Shown here in pieces: positions 38,030-48,533 of a stretch of 64,000 nucleotides of DNA. The notes beneath the pieces were generated by a model. It saw only the letters and a list, made by a program, of their open reading frames with translations, was not told the origin of the DNA and did no database searches. This stretch comes from Coniferiporia sulphurascens (Eukaryota; Basidiomycota; Agaricomycetes; Hymenochaetales; Hymenochaetaceae). The stretch's first letter is position 1, and the number at the start of each line of letters is the position of its first letter. The DNA lies in the NCBI GenBank assembly GCA_002794785.1, contig NBBA01000003.1:1-64000 (forward strand), written 5' to 3'. Both the position numbers and the translations under genes were made by a program.

Positions 38030-39167
38030 ATGGCGCCCTCTCGAGGCGCCCCAAGCATCGCAAGTACGCTGCACACAACCTTTGACAAACACAAGGGTGC
38101 CGTGCACGTTGCGCGTTATTCAAATGGGACTGCCAAGTATGTCCTCTCCGGAGGGCAGGATCGCAGCGTGCGCCTCTGGAACCCTGCCACCGGCCTCGAG
38201 ATCAAGACCTATGCTGGTCATGGCTACGAGGTACTCTCGATTACTGTGTATGTCGTCAACACAGTCATATCATTTCGGGAACGTGCTAATGGAGGTATGA
38301 ATGAAGTGCGCATGACAACGTCAAATTCGCATCCTCTGGAGGAGACAGGTCTGTTTTTGTCTGGGATGTAGCGACGGGTACAACAACAAGAAGGCTCCCA
38401 GGGCACATGGGAAAGATTAATGCTGTTGACTTCAACGAGGACGCGTCCGTCATAGCGAGTGGTGAGTGCATGCGCCAACGCCTGGGTAGCAACCTCTGAA
38501 CTGCTAAAGGATCGTTCGATTCTACGGTCCGCTTATGGGACCTGCGGTGAGAATATGCCATCTCGTACTTCACCCGAGCTACGTCTAACAACTCACACTA
38601 GTTCCCAATCGCGCCAGCCTATCCAAACGCTAGATGACGCACGCGACGCTATCCAAACACTCTGCGTCGGAAGCACGTACATTATGTCTGGCTCCGTAGA
38701 CGGGCATGTACGGACATACGACCTACGCAATGGTTCACTCACTGCGGACTATCTTGGTCATCCCGTTGCTTCGCTTGCGCCAGCACGCGATGCACAGAGT
38801 ACACTCGTTACGACACTTGACGGGAATGTTCGCCTGCTCGATTTGCATACCGGTGCAGCCTTGAACACTTTCACGGGCCACGCAAACACGGAGTATCGCT
38901 GTCGCGCATGTTTCGGACATGCCGAGGCGAGTGTCATCTGCGGGGACGAAAACGGTCAGGTTTGGGCTTGGGACCTACTGGATGTAAGTCACCTCTCGTC
39001 CTTTCGCCCCCTGCAACTCTTTAACGAGTGACTAGGCAAAGCCTCTCCCACCTAATCCCCCTAAGAAAATCCACGAAAAGGTGATCACCTGGGTCGAGCA
39101 CCATCCCACTGAGCCGAGTGAGATGATCACTGCAAGTGCAGATGGGACCATCAAGGTCTGGCGATAA
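38030..39167 (+). CDS. WDR83: WDR83/MORG1 WD40 scaffold protein
   Basis: Five exons (38030-38247, 38307-38461, 38510-38546, 38602-38983, 39036-39167) give 307 residues, close to the usual 315. Seven WD blades are visible; clear ones are HKGAVHVARYSNGTAKYVLS with DRSVRLWNPATG, then GDRSVFVWDVATG, SFDSTVRLWDLR, and the last SADGTIKVWR. The order and the ending match MORG1/WDR83, a scaffold for MAP-kinase modules that is also found with the spliceosome. The propeller is the whole protein, with no extra domain. It shares a short upstream region with the DOCK gene. Confidence 0.88.
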
Positions 39168-39371
39168 TGAAATGCACTCGCCAACATTCGTATTCTTGAG
39201 ACTAGTGCATTTAAAGTATATCATTTCGTGTAAAGTCAAGTGAAGAATAGAACATGGGAGCAATATACGATAGCGAATCACTCTGAAATTTGCGTCTTTT
39301 CCTTTCTCCATTAAATCGTACAATGCCCTTCATGCGTATAGGAAATCGACGAAGTAGGATGTATATGTGTC
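39168..39371. other. Short convergent 3' spacer
   Basis: About 200 bp between the WDR83 stop and the LSM2 stop. The interval is AT-rich and holds the 3' ends of both transcripts; no further feature is seen. Confidence 0.4.
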
Positions 39372-39921
39372 CTATCGTTTGGTCTGGTTTGCGGCCTCTG
39401 TGAGATCATGTAAACATTCATTGATCATGGCGGATACATCAAGTACGTACCGCGTCGCGTAGCATCCTCCAGGAGCTGTGTATCTACATGTTGGGCAGGT
39501 AACTGCACATAGCGTACTACGGAGCCGCGGATGAAGCAATTCTTGACTGCCATCTTTTCGAAACGATAACGGTGGAAGAAAAAGCGGCAAGACATAAGTA
39601 TGGGGTGCATAGACATAGGAGGAAACAAGCGTACCATGTGCGGGTGCCGCGCCTCGTCAAGGACCTTGATGTTGTCTAGCCGGATATTAAGGAATCTGAT
39701 TGTTTCGCAGTGGTCATTTATCTGACGTTTGCGAATATGAAAAGTTGTGCGTACTGGTCCACAGACTTGAGCACACCAGTAATAGAGAGATCGTTCTTGA
39801 GTTCGACAGTAACGGTTTGGTCTGTGAGCGTCTTGAATAACGAAAAGATCAACTACTCGGCGACGTCGTTCCTCATCAGGTTTTGCAATTATCTTTGTTT
39901 GAGAAATTGAATTCTTACCAT
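39372..39921 (-). CDS. LSM2: LSM2, U6 snRNA-associated Sm-like protein
   Basis: Five exons (39921-39919, 39852-39755, 39695-39635, 39553-39451, 39397-39372) give 96 residues, the family length. The first coding exon is the ATG alone, followed by an intron at 39918-39853. Sm motif 1 is VTVELKNDLSITGVLKSVDQ with FLNIRLDNIKVLDE; Sm motif 2 is KNCFIRGSVVRYVQLP, followed by VDTQLLEDATRRE. LSM2 is part of the Lsm1-7 ring in cytoplasmic mRNA decapping and of the Lsm2-8 ring that binds the U6 snRNA 3' end in the nucleus. The identity is very secure, although no single open frame shows the whole protein. Confidence 0.96.
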
Positions 39922-40258
39922 GGTTGTGTGTGCGCGTTCGCTTGCTGTGGCAATCGCAAGACCAGAGATTCAACGCGCAGCCGCGGGTCACTACGCGCTT
40001 CCGACGCGTCAATTTGAAGGCAGTTTACAAAAAAGAAAAAAATAACATTTCCAGCAGTTATCTAGATTACAGATAAAGATATGACAATAATAAACATAAA
40101 AACACAATAACAGTACAGCTTTTCGGTACATCCAGTAGCGCGGGGAGAATGACGGACTTAACGGGAACGAAGTACAACAGTCTTGAAGCATAACGTTTGT
40201 GGCGACGAGGTGAAGATGTGGAAAATAGAGGGGAAAATAGAGAGGAAATTGAACCGAT

Positions 40259-42590
40259 CTACATAACTAGATGGTCCTTGCTGGGGCCATTTGATGGCGT
40301 CATTGGAGAAAAGGGGCTGTCGGTAGAAAATTGTGCATATAGAAGGTCGTTTGGTGCGTCTTGTCCGACGAGCGTGCCTGGACCATAATTCGATATCAAA
40401 CTGTCGTGAGGAAGAGAATTTGTGCCATTCATATCGGGATGCAGCAACTCGTTTGCGAGACTCGGGTGTCGGCTGTGCGCCTCGAATGAACCATTTACAA
40501 TCCCAGTAGTGTTCATGCCACCGGGCGACTCTTGTCCAGAGTGCGGGCCACCCGGGTCCGCATGTCCGTTAAGCGACAGCGAAGAAATATCTACTCCTGC
40601 CGGATTTGCAAGATTGATATTCGATGCGAATGGATTAGAGAATGCGTGTAGCGGCATGGGTGTCACGTCCGCATTGTGAGCCGCGGGGTCTGTGTAGTAT
40701 TCGTATTCGTCCGGGTGCGTCGACGCTGTTGCTAGTGAAGCGAGCGAGCCTCGGCGGCGCCAATGATCGGAGAAATCAAGGTCATGTGCATTTGGGAAGT
40801 CGTAGAGATTATCCATCGGTGGCGCTGGTGTCGCTAAATCCTCCGGTTCCGGGATGATGGAAATTGAGTCGGCATGCAGTGTCGGTGGGGAATCCACGTA
40901 CGGATGCATTTGGTGTGGCGAGTGTTCCGAAAAAGGATGGGACGATTTCTGAGGGGTTGCGGAGATTATTGGAGGATATACTGGCCCGTCGCTCGATCCG
41001 GGCTCCTCAGAGCCGCTATCAGAGGACTTGGCAGAAAGGGCTACCTGACTGGAGGATAAGGGAGATATTGACTTATGAGATGAGGATTCAGAGGCTTCGC
41101 TAGAGATGACAGACTGAGGGACAATGAGTAAAAAAATAGTCCGAAAGAAACGATCACTCCCGACATACATATTTTGAGATGATCTTATCTAGTGCTTGAC
41201 ACAGCACCGACCATGGGAAAACCTTGACGTCTTTCTCAATATTTCTCGGCCTGGGTGGTGGAAAATCCATGATACGCTGGAAAAACATTTCATACCCGGG
41301 TTTGTGCTTCGACACAGTCGTAGGCTTAAGTCCTTCCAGATTGCGACGTATACGGTTCTTCTCTTCAACGGAAAAAGGACTCCCAACGAGGCGCTCAAGA
41401 AGGTAAATGACGTCTACGGAAGTGAACCAGCAGTTGGACGTCTCCTGCCGATAGACACAGGAAATAACAATGTCATCCTCGTCATACGCCTCCTGGGATA
41501 TAACCTCGCAAGAGACGAGGAGTTTGTTGTGAGCTTGTTCGCGTTTGAAGCGAATCAACCGCCTGCCCATTTCAAGCTCAAGCGCGGACCTGCACCCCGA
41601 ATGAGCTCATACACAAGAGGGACTAACGAAATAATGCTCACCATCTCTTGTCTAGTGAATTAGGATGTAATGTCCCACCGCCTACAACCCACTCGAGTAC
41701 GGCCGTATGAGTTTCGGTGTTGTCATCAAGCGCTTCTGCGGGTGCGTTGGTCGTTCGGACGAGTTTAAAGACTCTCGGCGCGGTTAAAGCCTTCTTCGGG
41801 CTGTTAGGCGGGGATGATTCCGATCGAGCAAATTCCAAATTTTCTTGCATATCATCATCTCCACGTTTGCGTTTGAGCTGGGACGCTGCAGCCGCATCGG
41901 GGGGCTTGTACGAGTCTATGGTATTAGCTGGTTTGACCGTGTCTGCGTACGTACCGAGATCAGCATACAATGCAAATGACGTAAAAATCCCATCTTACTA
42001 GGTGTCCAATACGTGAACGAACCGAACGTAAACGACTCTATGACCTCCGTCGCCGAATCCATCGCCTGAATGGTCATAGGCACGCAGAACTGCCCAGGGA
42101 AGCGCACCTCGGAATGCGATGGTGCGAATGCATAAAGACGCAATCGTATCACATCTCCTGGCTCGAGTTTCTCTTCACCACCGAAAGTTCGCATAGGCAG
42201 GATGCGTTTTACCGTGGTTTTTAACGCAGTACGTCCGAGGACGAGGCGCAACTTCATGCTGACCAAGGACATATTGTATCCGAACGTTTCCTCGCCCTTC
42301 TCCCCCGAGCGGAGCTCAATGTCGACAGTGATGGGAATGTTTGCTTCGCCTTCGGATGGCGTGTAGCCAACCACTGTTATCATTCCGCTTTCTGAAACAA
42401 GTGGGAGGTGAGCGAGGAAGTGTGGTGCCGATGCTGGCGAAGGGTTAGGTGGGGGAGTGGAATAGGGATGCACAGGTTGGTAAGCGCCGTTCGATGTTGG
42501 CGAGTACGGTTGGCTGACTTCGTTTGAATTGAGGCTGGCATAGTAGCTGTGGACGTTTGAAAGGTTGTATTCACCCCTTGGGTTGTACAT
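40259..42590 (-). CDS. MedA (Medusa)-like transcriptional regulator with DUF7082 domain
   Basis: The N-terminal half (42590 to about 42004) has a Tyr/Ser/Pro-rich leader and a beta-rich segment (GMITVVGYTPSEGEANIPIT, then VIRLRLYAFAPS). A basic patch, SQLKRKRGDDD, may be a nuclear signal. The central conserved domain at about 41600-41160 (EMGRRLIRFKREQ, SCVYRQETSNCWFTSVDVIY, KNRIRRNLEGLKPTTVSKHK, RNIEKDVKVFPWSVL) is the DUF7082 region of MedA-type proteins. MedA homologues control conidiation, adhesion and mating-related development in other fungi; the role here is inferred. The Ser/Pro-rich C-terminus ends at 40259. At least three introns are needed, including 41585-41635. Confidence 0.75.
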
Positions 42591-43704
42591 TCCGATTGGG
42601 ACCGAGGCTTTTACAGGAGTCAGATAGAGCCTAGAGAAACAGAAAAGCTGCTCGCTGATAGTGGTTGTGTGCTTGACTTTTTATGCTTGTTCTGGCAAGA
42701 AGATGTCAAAAAGCGCTTGTCGTGCTTAGTTATCGAAAATGGAGAACAGGAGGTAGGTCGTAGACACAGGCGCTGAAGTAAAGGGGCGTACGATACCGTC
42801 GATACGGACAAAAATGATTACCTAGTGCTGAAAAATTATAGGTTCGGGGAAAGCAGTTCCGGATTACCGCCGGGTTGATAGTCAGGAGTGCAAGAATGCA
42901 GGTATGTGGCTGTCGATCCTGATGGGACCTTGGCTTGAGAGCTGCAGCACCGCAAACCAAATTCACGGTAAGACACTGGCAGACTGTGAGGAAATGCCGG
43001 AAACGACCAAGAAACTGCGGAGGGCTAAGCTCATTGCCTAGACCGCCGGTGCCAGACGCTTTTCAGTTGCCGCACAACCTGCACGGCACTGAGAGGGGGA
43101 GGCGGTGCACGATTGGGTGCGCTGAGTCGCCAACCGGGGGGGCCTTCCCAAATCCAATGATTATGGAAGAACAACAAAAGAGGCTTTACCGTCAATCAAC
43201 AACAAGTGGACTGGGAGAATGTGAATAAGAAAGAACGGGGTTGGAAAAGATAGAAAGGTATCAAGGCAGGTTTAAAATCCCAGTTATAAGGGGTAGACAA
43301 CGTCATCATATGTCAGGCAGCCCCGAGTGCCGTAGCGGAGCGTTAAGCGGCACGGATGAGATGTGGCTCCCGATGTATCCAACGAATATGGACCCCTTCC
43401 ATCCTCTAGTACAGAAAGAAATGGCACAATTTTTTCCCTTTTATTTCTCGGTTGCAAAGGGTATAGAACATTTTAGGAAGCAACAAACCTGCTATGCAGA
43501 CGAAAGTTACCGCCCACTAAGTCGCCCGTTATCCGGGGTCTGCATTTCTCATAAACGAGTAAACGAGCACGTGACGAACAAGCCGGGCACCTTTCCTCAG
43601 ATTGCCGACGGCATGTCCACCGCTCCGGAGGACAGCGATCGCGACCAAAAATACCCGCACCAAGTGTATGCATAGAGTCGGTCCAGACCTCGGAGTAGAT
43701 CAAG
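42591..43704. other. Upstream region of the MedA-like gene
   Basis: About 1.1 kb without a supportable gene. A plus-strand open frame at about 43241-43675 starts with TTG and has no motif. The length suits the promoter of a developmental regulator, but no binding sites can be named with confidence. Confidence 0.5.
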
Positions 43705-45215
43705 CTATGCATGAAGGCAGGAGACGTGGCGGGCAGCCCAGCGCCCTTGCCCTTCGTCGCCAATGCTCGGGTTGCTAGTCCACACGCGCGCGACTGGAGG
43801 TACATGGCCCTCCTGCGAGAGGACCCGTCCACAGATGGAGCACTGAGCCACAAAAAGGTCTTCGTAAGACACCAAAAAATCCTTCGATAAAGAACGTGCG
43901 CGTAAACAAGCATGTTCAAGTACCACCGTTGAGTCCCTGAAAGTCACTCACAACCAGCTGTGGAAAGGACACCGTAGGTTCCTTTTCCACCATCCGTGTA
44001 ATCTGTTGTGTCAGCTTCTGGTAAACTGTGAAGTCAGAATGTGAATGCGGGCTTTTCTGTATTAGCGTGACCAGAACAGATGAGCCTGCAAAAAAATTGT
44101 ATACAGCATTGGAAAGCTCTTACTTTCTCCCTCGGCCCCAGCGCAACTACTCCCTCGATGACAGGTTGGCCACTTCCATTCCCATCATCGGTTCTCCTAC
44201 ATGTCAACTTAACGAAGACGATGGCCACATCATGTATCGCCACCCGTACTATCAAAGGATCTGAGACAGTTCGGGGCGTGCCTAGTCTGGGGCGCGACTG
44301 CTTCCATATGCCAAGCCTCGTCCCGGGATTTTCAGTGCCGGACTCCAGTTCCGCCCTCGCCTTATTGTGTTCGCGAATGAAATTAGAGATATCTTCCAAA
44401 TTTGATACATTCCTGCTTTTCTGATGCAGAGGTGGGAAAACATTATTCGTTTGCAACTGGAATGATGGAAAAGGAGCAGGGGAGTCTGCACTGGCTATGC
44501 GTCTGTCGTTGAAATCAGATTCCATGTCTAAAGACGAAATAACACGGATACGCACCGTCTCTTCCTTTCCCTACGCCCCAATAACTTGATGCCGGACTTG
44601 TCGCGAGCCTCGCTTTCACGCACCATTTTTAAAGCATCCTGCGTCGCACTCTTAAGCAACTCATCCCTTGCTTCGCTTAACATGCGAAATGCGGTATGTG
44701 CCTGCGACCCCATGCCCTGCACCTTTGTTGATGCGCCATCTGGAGAGACTTGTTGAGGTGATCGCATTAATCCCCGCTCTGTATAGCGCACCTGTATTTG
44801 TCCCTCCACTCAGTGACATACCGAGATCCGCCAACCCATCCAGGGAGACTAGAGGCGATTGAGAATGGAATATGAGCAAGTGGGCTGGTATACTACGAAG
44901 ATTCGTGGTGCGAGATTGCAGAGATGCCAGCGCCTGAATTTGCGCCTGCAGCTGCGCACTTTTTGAAATCGTCGGAGTCGTCGGAGTTACTTCAGCTTTT
45001 GTGTCATCTGAAGATGCGGCTTCGGGCTTGTTCGTCAAGCCCTCCGCAGGAGACGTGTCAGAAGGATTTGGCTGGGAGGACGTCGATGGCTGTCCTGACT
45101 GCGAAGTTGTCGCCGCAATGGACGGTGCAGGTACCGAAGCTGATTGAGAGTCCGGAACCTTGGCTATTGCAGCTAGCGCAGGTTTACTTGATGATTCGTT
45201 TTCTTGCGTCTGCAT
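43705..45215 (-). CDS. MED27: Mediator complex subunit MED27
   Basis: The first exon (start 45215, MQTQENESSSKPAL) has a Ser/Thr/Pro-rich leader and then the conserved helix AQIQALASLQSRTTNLRSIP with SPLVSLDGLADLGM. After an intron at about 44789-44747 (donor GTGCGC) comes RMLSEARDELLKSATQDALK. The middle has SNLEDISNFIREHNKARAEL. The C-terminal exon carries the CSICGRVL motif and a terminal HVSC, the zinc-binding-like end typical of MED27. MED27 belongs to the Mediator tail/middle region linking activators to RNA polymerase II. An upstream Met at 45284 is in frame but adds a hydrophobic string not seen in the family, so 45215 is preferred. Internal borders are partly unresolved. Confidence 0.72.
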
Positions 45216-45666
45216 GATTTCTTCACCTGTAGGACCGGATCTGAGGACAAGAGACAATAATAGTAATCGCGGTAACAGTATCACTGTGTTGTAACTTCAA
45301 GTTAACGGAAATGGACGGCGCGTGTCCTCTCGAGGAGAAACGGTCACGTGACAATCTTCGCATCGCGTTAAAGTTTATTAATTACGTTTCGATTTGTACG
45401 GCATACGGTGACCCTGGTCCGTCAAAATTCGAAAGCCTTTACCATTATAAAGAAATTTTCCATGATTCAGGAGCATTGGGTATTTCAGCATCACCCCGAT
45501 AATACAGGGCCACATTTAAGTCCGTGTTATCAATTCTCAAGCAGGGTTCTAATTCGCAATGACTACTGCTAAGTGAAAGCTAAATAGAATAAAATCTAAA
45601 CATCTGGTGGACTTACAACAACTTCCCATGGAACTCTGAGTTAATGACATATGTAAACCCATGACT

Positions 45667-46599
45667 TCAGGAGCAAGGGGACCCCTCCGTACTCCCGCCG
45701 TCACGGATGAACCGAGTGGGTCCGCCTTCGCAGAAGATAATGTTCATACCAGCCTACATTATATCGCTGAACGTTAGACTACCTGATATACACACGGGGA
45801 CTTGCGCAGCTACTTACATTATCTTCCTCGCACTGGACCTGGACGCACGTATCGTCAGGAACATAAAAGGCAGTATCACAACCTTTCTCGGCGCCTGTGA
45901 AATGTTTATTATAAAGGTGGCAACAACCAGAAAGCTGGACCTCGGACTCACAGAAGGCACCCTGTCCAGTACACGATCCGGTATATTCCCAACCTACCGG
46001 ATCGGAGAAAGCATGCCTTAGAAACGCCGAGTCAGTATGTCAGAGACACTCCAACTCTGGTGTGGCTCACGTTGGTATAAGGGAGATATCAGCGCTGGTT
46101 GCCCCACTGCCCCCGTTTCCGAGTGTCATTTCGAGAAGAGAGCATTTTTCTCCGTTGAAGAGACATTGCGCTACAGATAGAAGTGGCTTGAGATTTGCCG
46201 TCAGATTAGAATAGTTGGTCTTAATCCTCACAATTATTAAGATATCTAGAATCCCAAGGTTATCACAACGGCTTACTCATCTGGGAGAGATTGGGAATGC
46301 TATCACACTTACGCGATGGCTGAAGAGAAGGGACCGCCGGTGTGTGTATACGGCTGGCCCGTAGAAAGGACACTTCCTCCTTGAATTAACGTCGGCTAAG
46401 CTTCTTGTCAGAATGTGTCGCCGAAAAACAGCAGCCACGTTCACTCACAACACCGTGCCCGCATCTAAGCAACCGTTCAGCATAACGAACATAACGGGAT
46501 GTAGTAAGACGCAAACCTATTTTCAAATGTAATGGTGTGTGTTTCTGCATTGGCAATAGCAATGACTGTTGCGAAAAGGGCAAATAGTGGAATTAACAT
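45667..46599 (-). CDS. Small secreted glycopeptide-like protein of agaricomycete type
   Basis: Seven exons (46599-46517, 46465-46450, 46395-46313, 46245-46232, 46170-46071, 46016-45818, 45753-45667) give 193 residues. The signal peptide is MLIPLFALFATVIAIANA, followed by the family start ETHTITFENRCGHGVPTLIQ and GGSVLSTGQPYTHTGGPFSS. The cysteine-rich body includes SQCLFNGEKC, GSCTGQGAFCESEVQLSGCC and GCDTAFYVPDDTCVQVQCEE. This is the pattern of small secreted proteins annotated as glycopeptides in agaricomycete genomes. Their role is unknown; interaction with hosts or substrates, or a wall function, has been supposed. A 16-nt and a 14-nt exon are needed, and no exon of this gene stands out as an open frame. 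A TATA-like site lies at 46640-46646 on the minus strand. The C-terminal 20 or so residues are an unusual tail. Confidence 0.85.
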
Positions 46600-46639
46600 G
46601 ATGGCCGGGAGATGTATGAGATTTGCGAGTAATTATCTC

Positions 46640-46646
46640 ACTTATA
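46640..46646 (-). promoter_or_regulatory. TATA-like site of the secreted protein gene
   Basis: TATAAGT on the minus strand lies about 41 bp upstream of the ATG at 46599, a plausible TATA position for a strongly expressed secreted protein gene. Confidence 0.35.
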
Positions 46647-46804
46647 TTAGGACCTACTTTGCAATGGCCATCGTTAGAGCGACTAATTGAAGTATCGTCT
46701 AGCTCATCGGAAGTAGGTTGCGCAAAGAAAGAAAAGCAAAGTTGGTCCGCCGTGGGAGTTTCGAGCTCGGCTGAAGTGCCATGACGCTGTCGAGTACTTG
46801 ATTA

Positions 46805-47470
46805 CTATCATGTGACCCCTGTTGCAAACTTTGCAACAGGGGTCACCTTCAACTCCTGGCTTCCACAATTCATAACAAGTGCCGAAATTTCTCATAATGG
46901 AAGCATATTAGTGCAGTTTTATACCTGTGAATTTTTTTTTCACGAAATAATTCTGTGTTGTGAGTCTGCAGGCAAAACAGTAGATTTATCCATGGTCAAC
47001 ACCCCTTCAGGTCTCTCGGCTCACATGATATTCCCGAGATTTGCTACGATATCTACAGTACCATATACTATACATCCTATCAGTAGATGCCACACTATTT
47101 ACAAGAGAAACATATATTATAAATATTTTCTAGGATGCGTTCTTTTCAAAAGGTGACAAAAGAGTGACAAAATGCGATACATTTTTAAACTCCGATTTAG
47201 ACTGGTTCCCGCAGGCGAAGTCGTGCTTAGCCTGTGCCGATGCTATTTTAATCGGAGTTTGAATACTACCGTGACGTTCTGTGACAAAAACTTTGCAAGA
47301 GGGGGCACCTCTGCCCTGGACGTTTGTGTAAAATCAAACTACCTCGAAATTTCTTCAGAAGGCGTGACAATATGACCATTTTACACATGCAAATTTTCAA
47401 GAGCTAAAAACGAGTTTGAGTGACAGCAGGAGCAAAAAACTGAAAGTTTGCAACAGGGGTCACACGATAG
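46805..47470. mobile_element. Non-autonomous terminal-inverted-repeat element (MITE-like), 666 bp
   Basis: The two ends are inverted copies 28 nt long with one mismatch: CTATCATGTGACCCCTGTTG at the left continues to CAAACTTT, and the right end read in reverse begins CTATCGTGTGACCCCTGTTG. Both ends are flanked by TA (46803-46804 and 47471-47472), a target duplication typical of Tc1/mariner/pogo-type elements. There is no transposase-like frame, so the element is non-autonomous. The interior is AT-rich and holds a second inverted pair (AAACTCCGATTTA near 47187 against its inverse near 47252) and a degenerate copy of the end motif near 47291-47309. Confidence 0.75.
46812..46846. repeat. 35-bp perfect palindrome at the left end of the element
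   Basis: GTGACCCCTGTTGCAAA is followed by a single C and then its exact reverse complement. The left arm belongs to the terminal repeat, and the right arm is an extra inverted copy directly inside it. Confidence 0.9.
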
Positions 47471-47639
47471 TATCTACCGTGAGTCTGCGACACTACGTAC
47501 TTCACGGCATGGACAACAGCAATTTTCAACTGAATCATGCAAAATAAAGCCTCCCAGCTTCACCAAGAAAAAATTCCCGCTACTGCAAGACATAAACATT
47601 TAAAACGAAGTCCAAACTTCCAATTTGGTCTGGTCATCT

Positions 47640-48305
47640 TCAGGGCAGGCGGACGTGTCTACCCTTTGGGCAAGGTTTCCTATAGTAGGCCTTGAGAAGA
47701 TGCATAGCTACTGGTGTCTGCCTGCCGATGAATAGTGGCAAACGACCTTGCAAAGGCACCGACGATAATGTAAAAGTAGCAGTGGCGGAATACGATGGCA
47801 AGTTGGCTTTCTCCTTTACTGTTCCGTCTATGAATCGCTCTTGATATTTTGTCATATACGTTTGCTCCGGTTCAACCCAAAAAGTAGCATCTGCTTCCTT
47901 TACCGAATAAACGGCATCCTCGTTTTCTGTCCGTTTCTCGTGGCACCAGGCGCCAGGGAATCGCTCACTAAATCCATTGGGATCCGGAAGGCCCGGAAGG
48001 GAGATGCTTGAAGGGTCTATACTCTAATAGGATTTGAGCTGCTTGAATGTGACCACGGTAAAAAGGATCGGTCTCCGATCCGTATATGCGGGACGGGCTA
48101 CTGGCATCTGACCTCAATCAATTTGCAGCGTGCCTCGACGACTTGCTTGCATATCGTACCTGCATTACTTCTTGAAAAGATAAACGTATCTGATCGCTAA
48201 AAGTGGGGTTCTACTGTCGCTGAGCGTCTTCGACGTAAATTCTAAGACTGGTCTGGCGGTCCCGGTCATTTGAATTTCGATGTTGAAATCTGTCTCGTAC
48301 GTACG
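47640..48305 (-). CDS. Unrecognised gene or gene remnant (two exons seen)
   Basis: I do not recognise a family. Two protein-like stretches splice in frame: 48305-48186 (TYETDFNIEIQMTGTARPVL, then EFTSKTLSDSRTPLLAIRY) and 48023-47640 (PGLPDPNGFSERFPGAWCHE, later EKANLPSYSATATFTLSSVP), ending in a TAG. Composition and strand alternation look like a soluble beta-rich protein. The first exon begins after an AG acceptor, so the true start would lie further right, inside the promoter region of the monooxygenase gene. It may be a degraded gene next to the inverted-repeat element. Confidence is low because no start exon could be fixed. Confidence 0.35.
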
Positions 48306-48533
48306 CTACACGCAGGGTGGCCGAGCGGATATGGTCCCGGCCTATCGGGCTAGAACTCTCGAAGCTCTTTCAGGTGGAAGGATCTGGTCCAATTACGCGA
48401 GAACCGAGGACGCGCGTGAGTACATGTGAATGTAGAAGACGCTCAGACTCGAGGCTAGGGTTCTGTGCTACTTATATACCCGTTAGTCCCGTCGAGATTG
48501 TCCAACTTTGCGCACAGGTCCCGTATCAGCCCT

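Noticed and set aside
48311..48400. tRNA-like A box (GGTGGCCGAGCGG) suggesting tRNA-Ser or tRNA-Leu
   Set aside because: No matching B box (GGTTCGA-type) follows at the right distance, and the acceptor arms do not pair.
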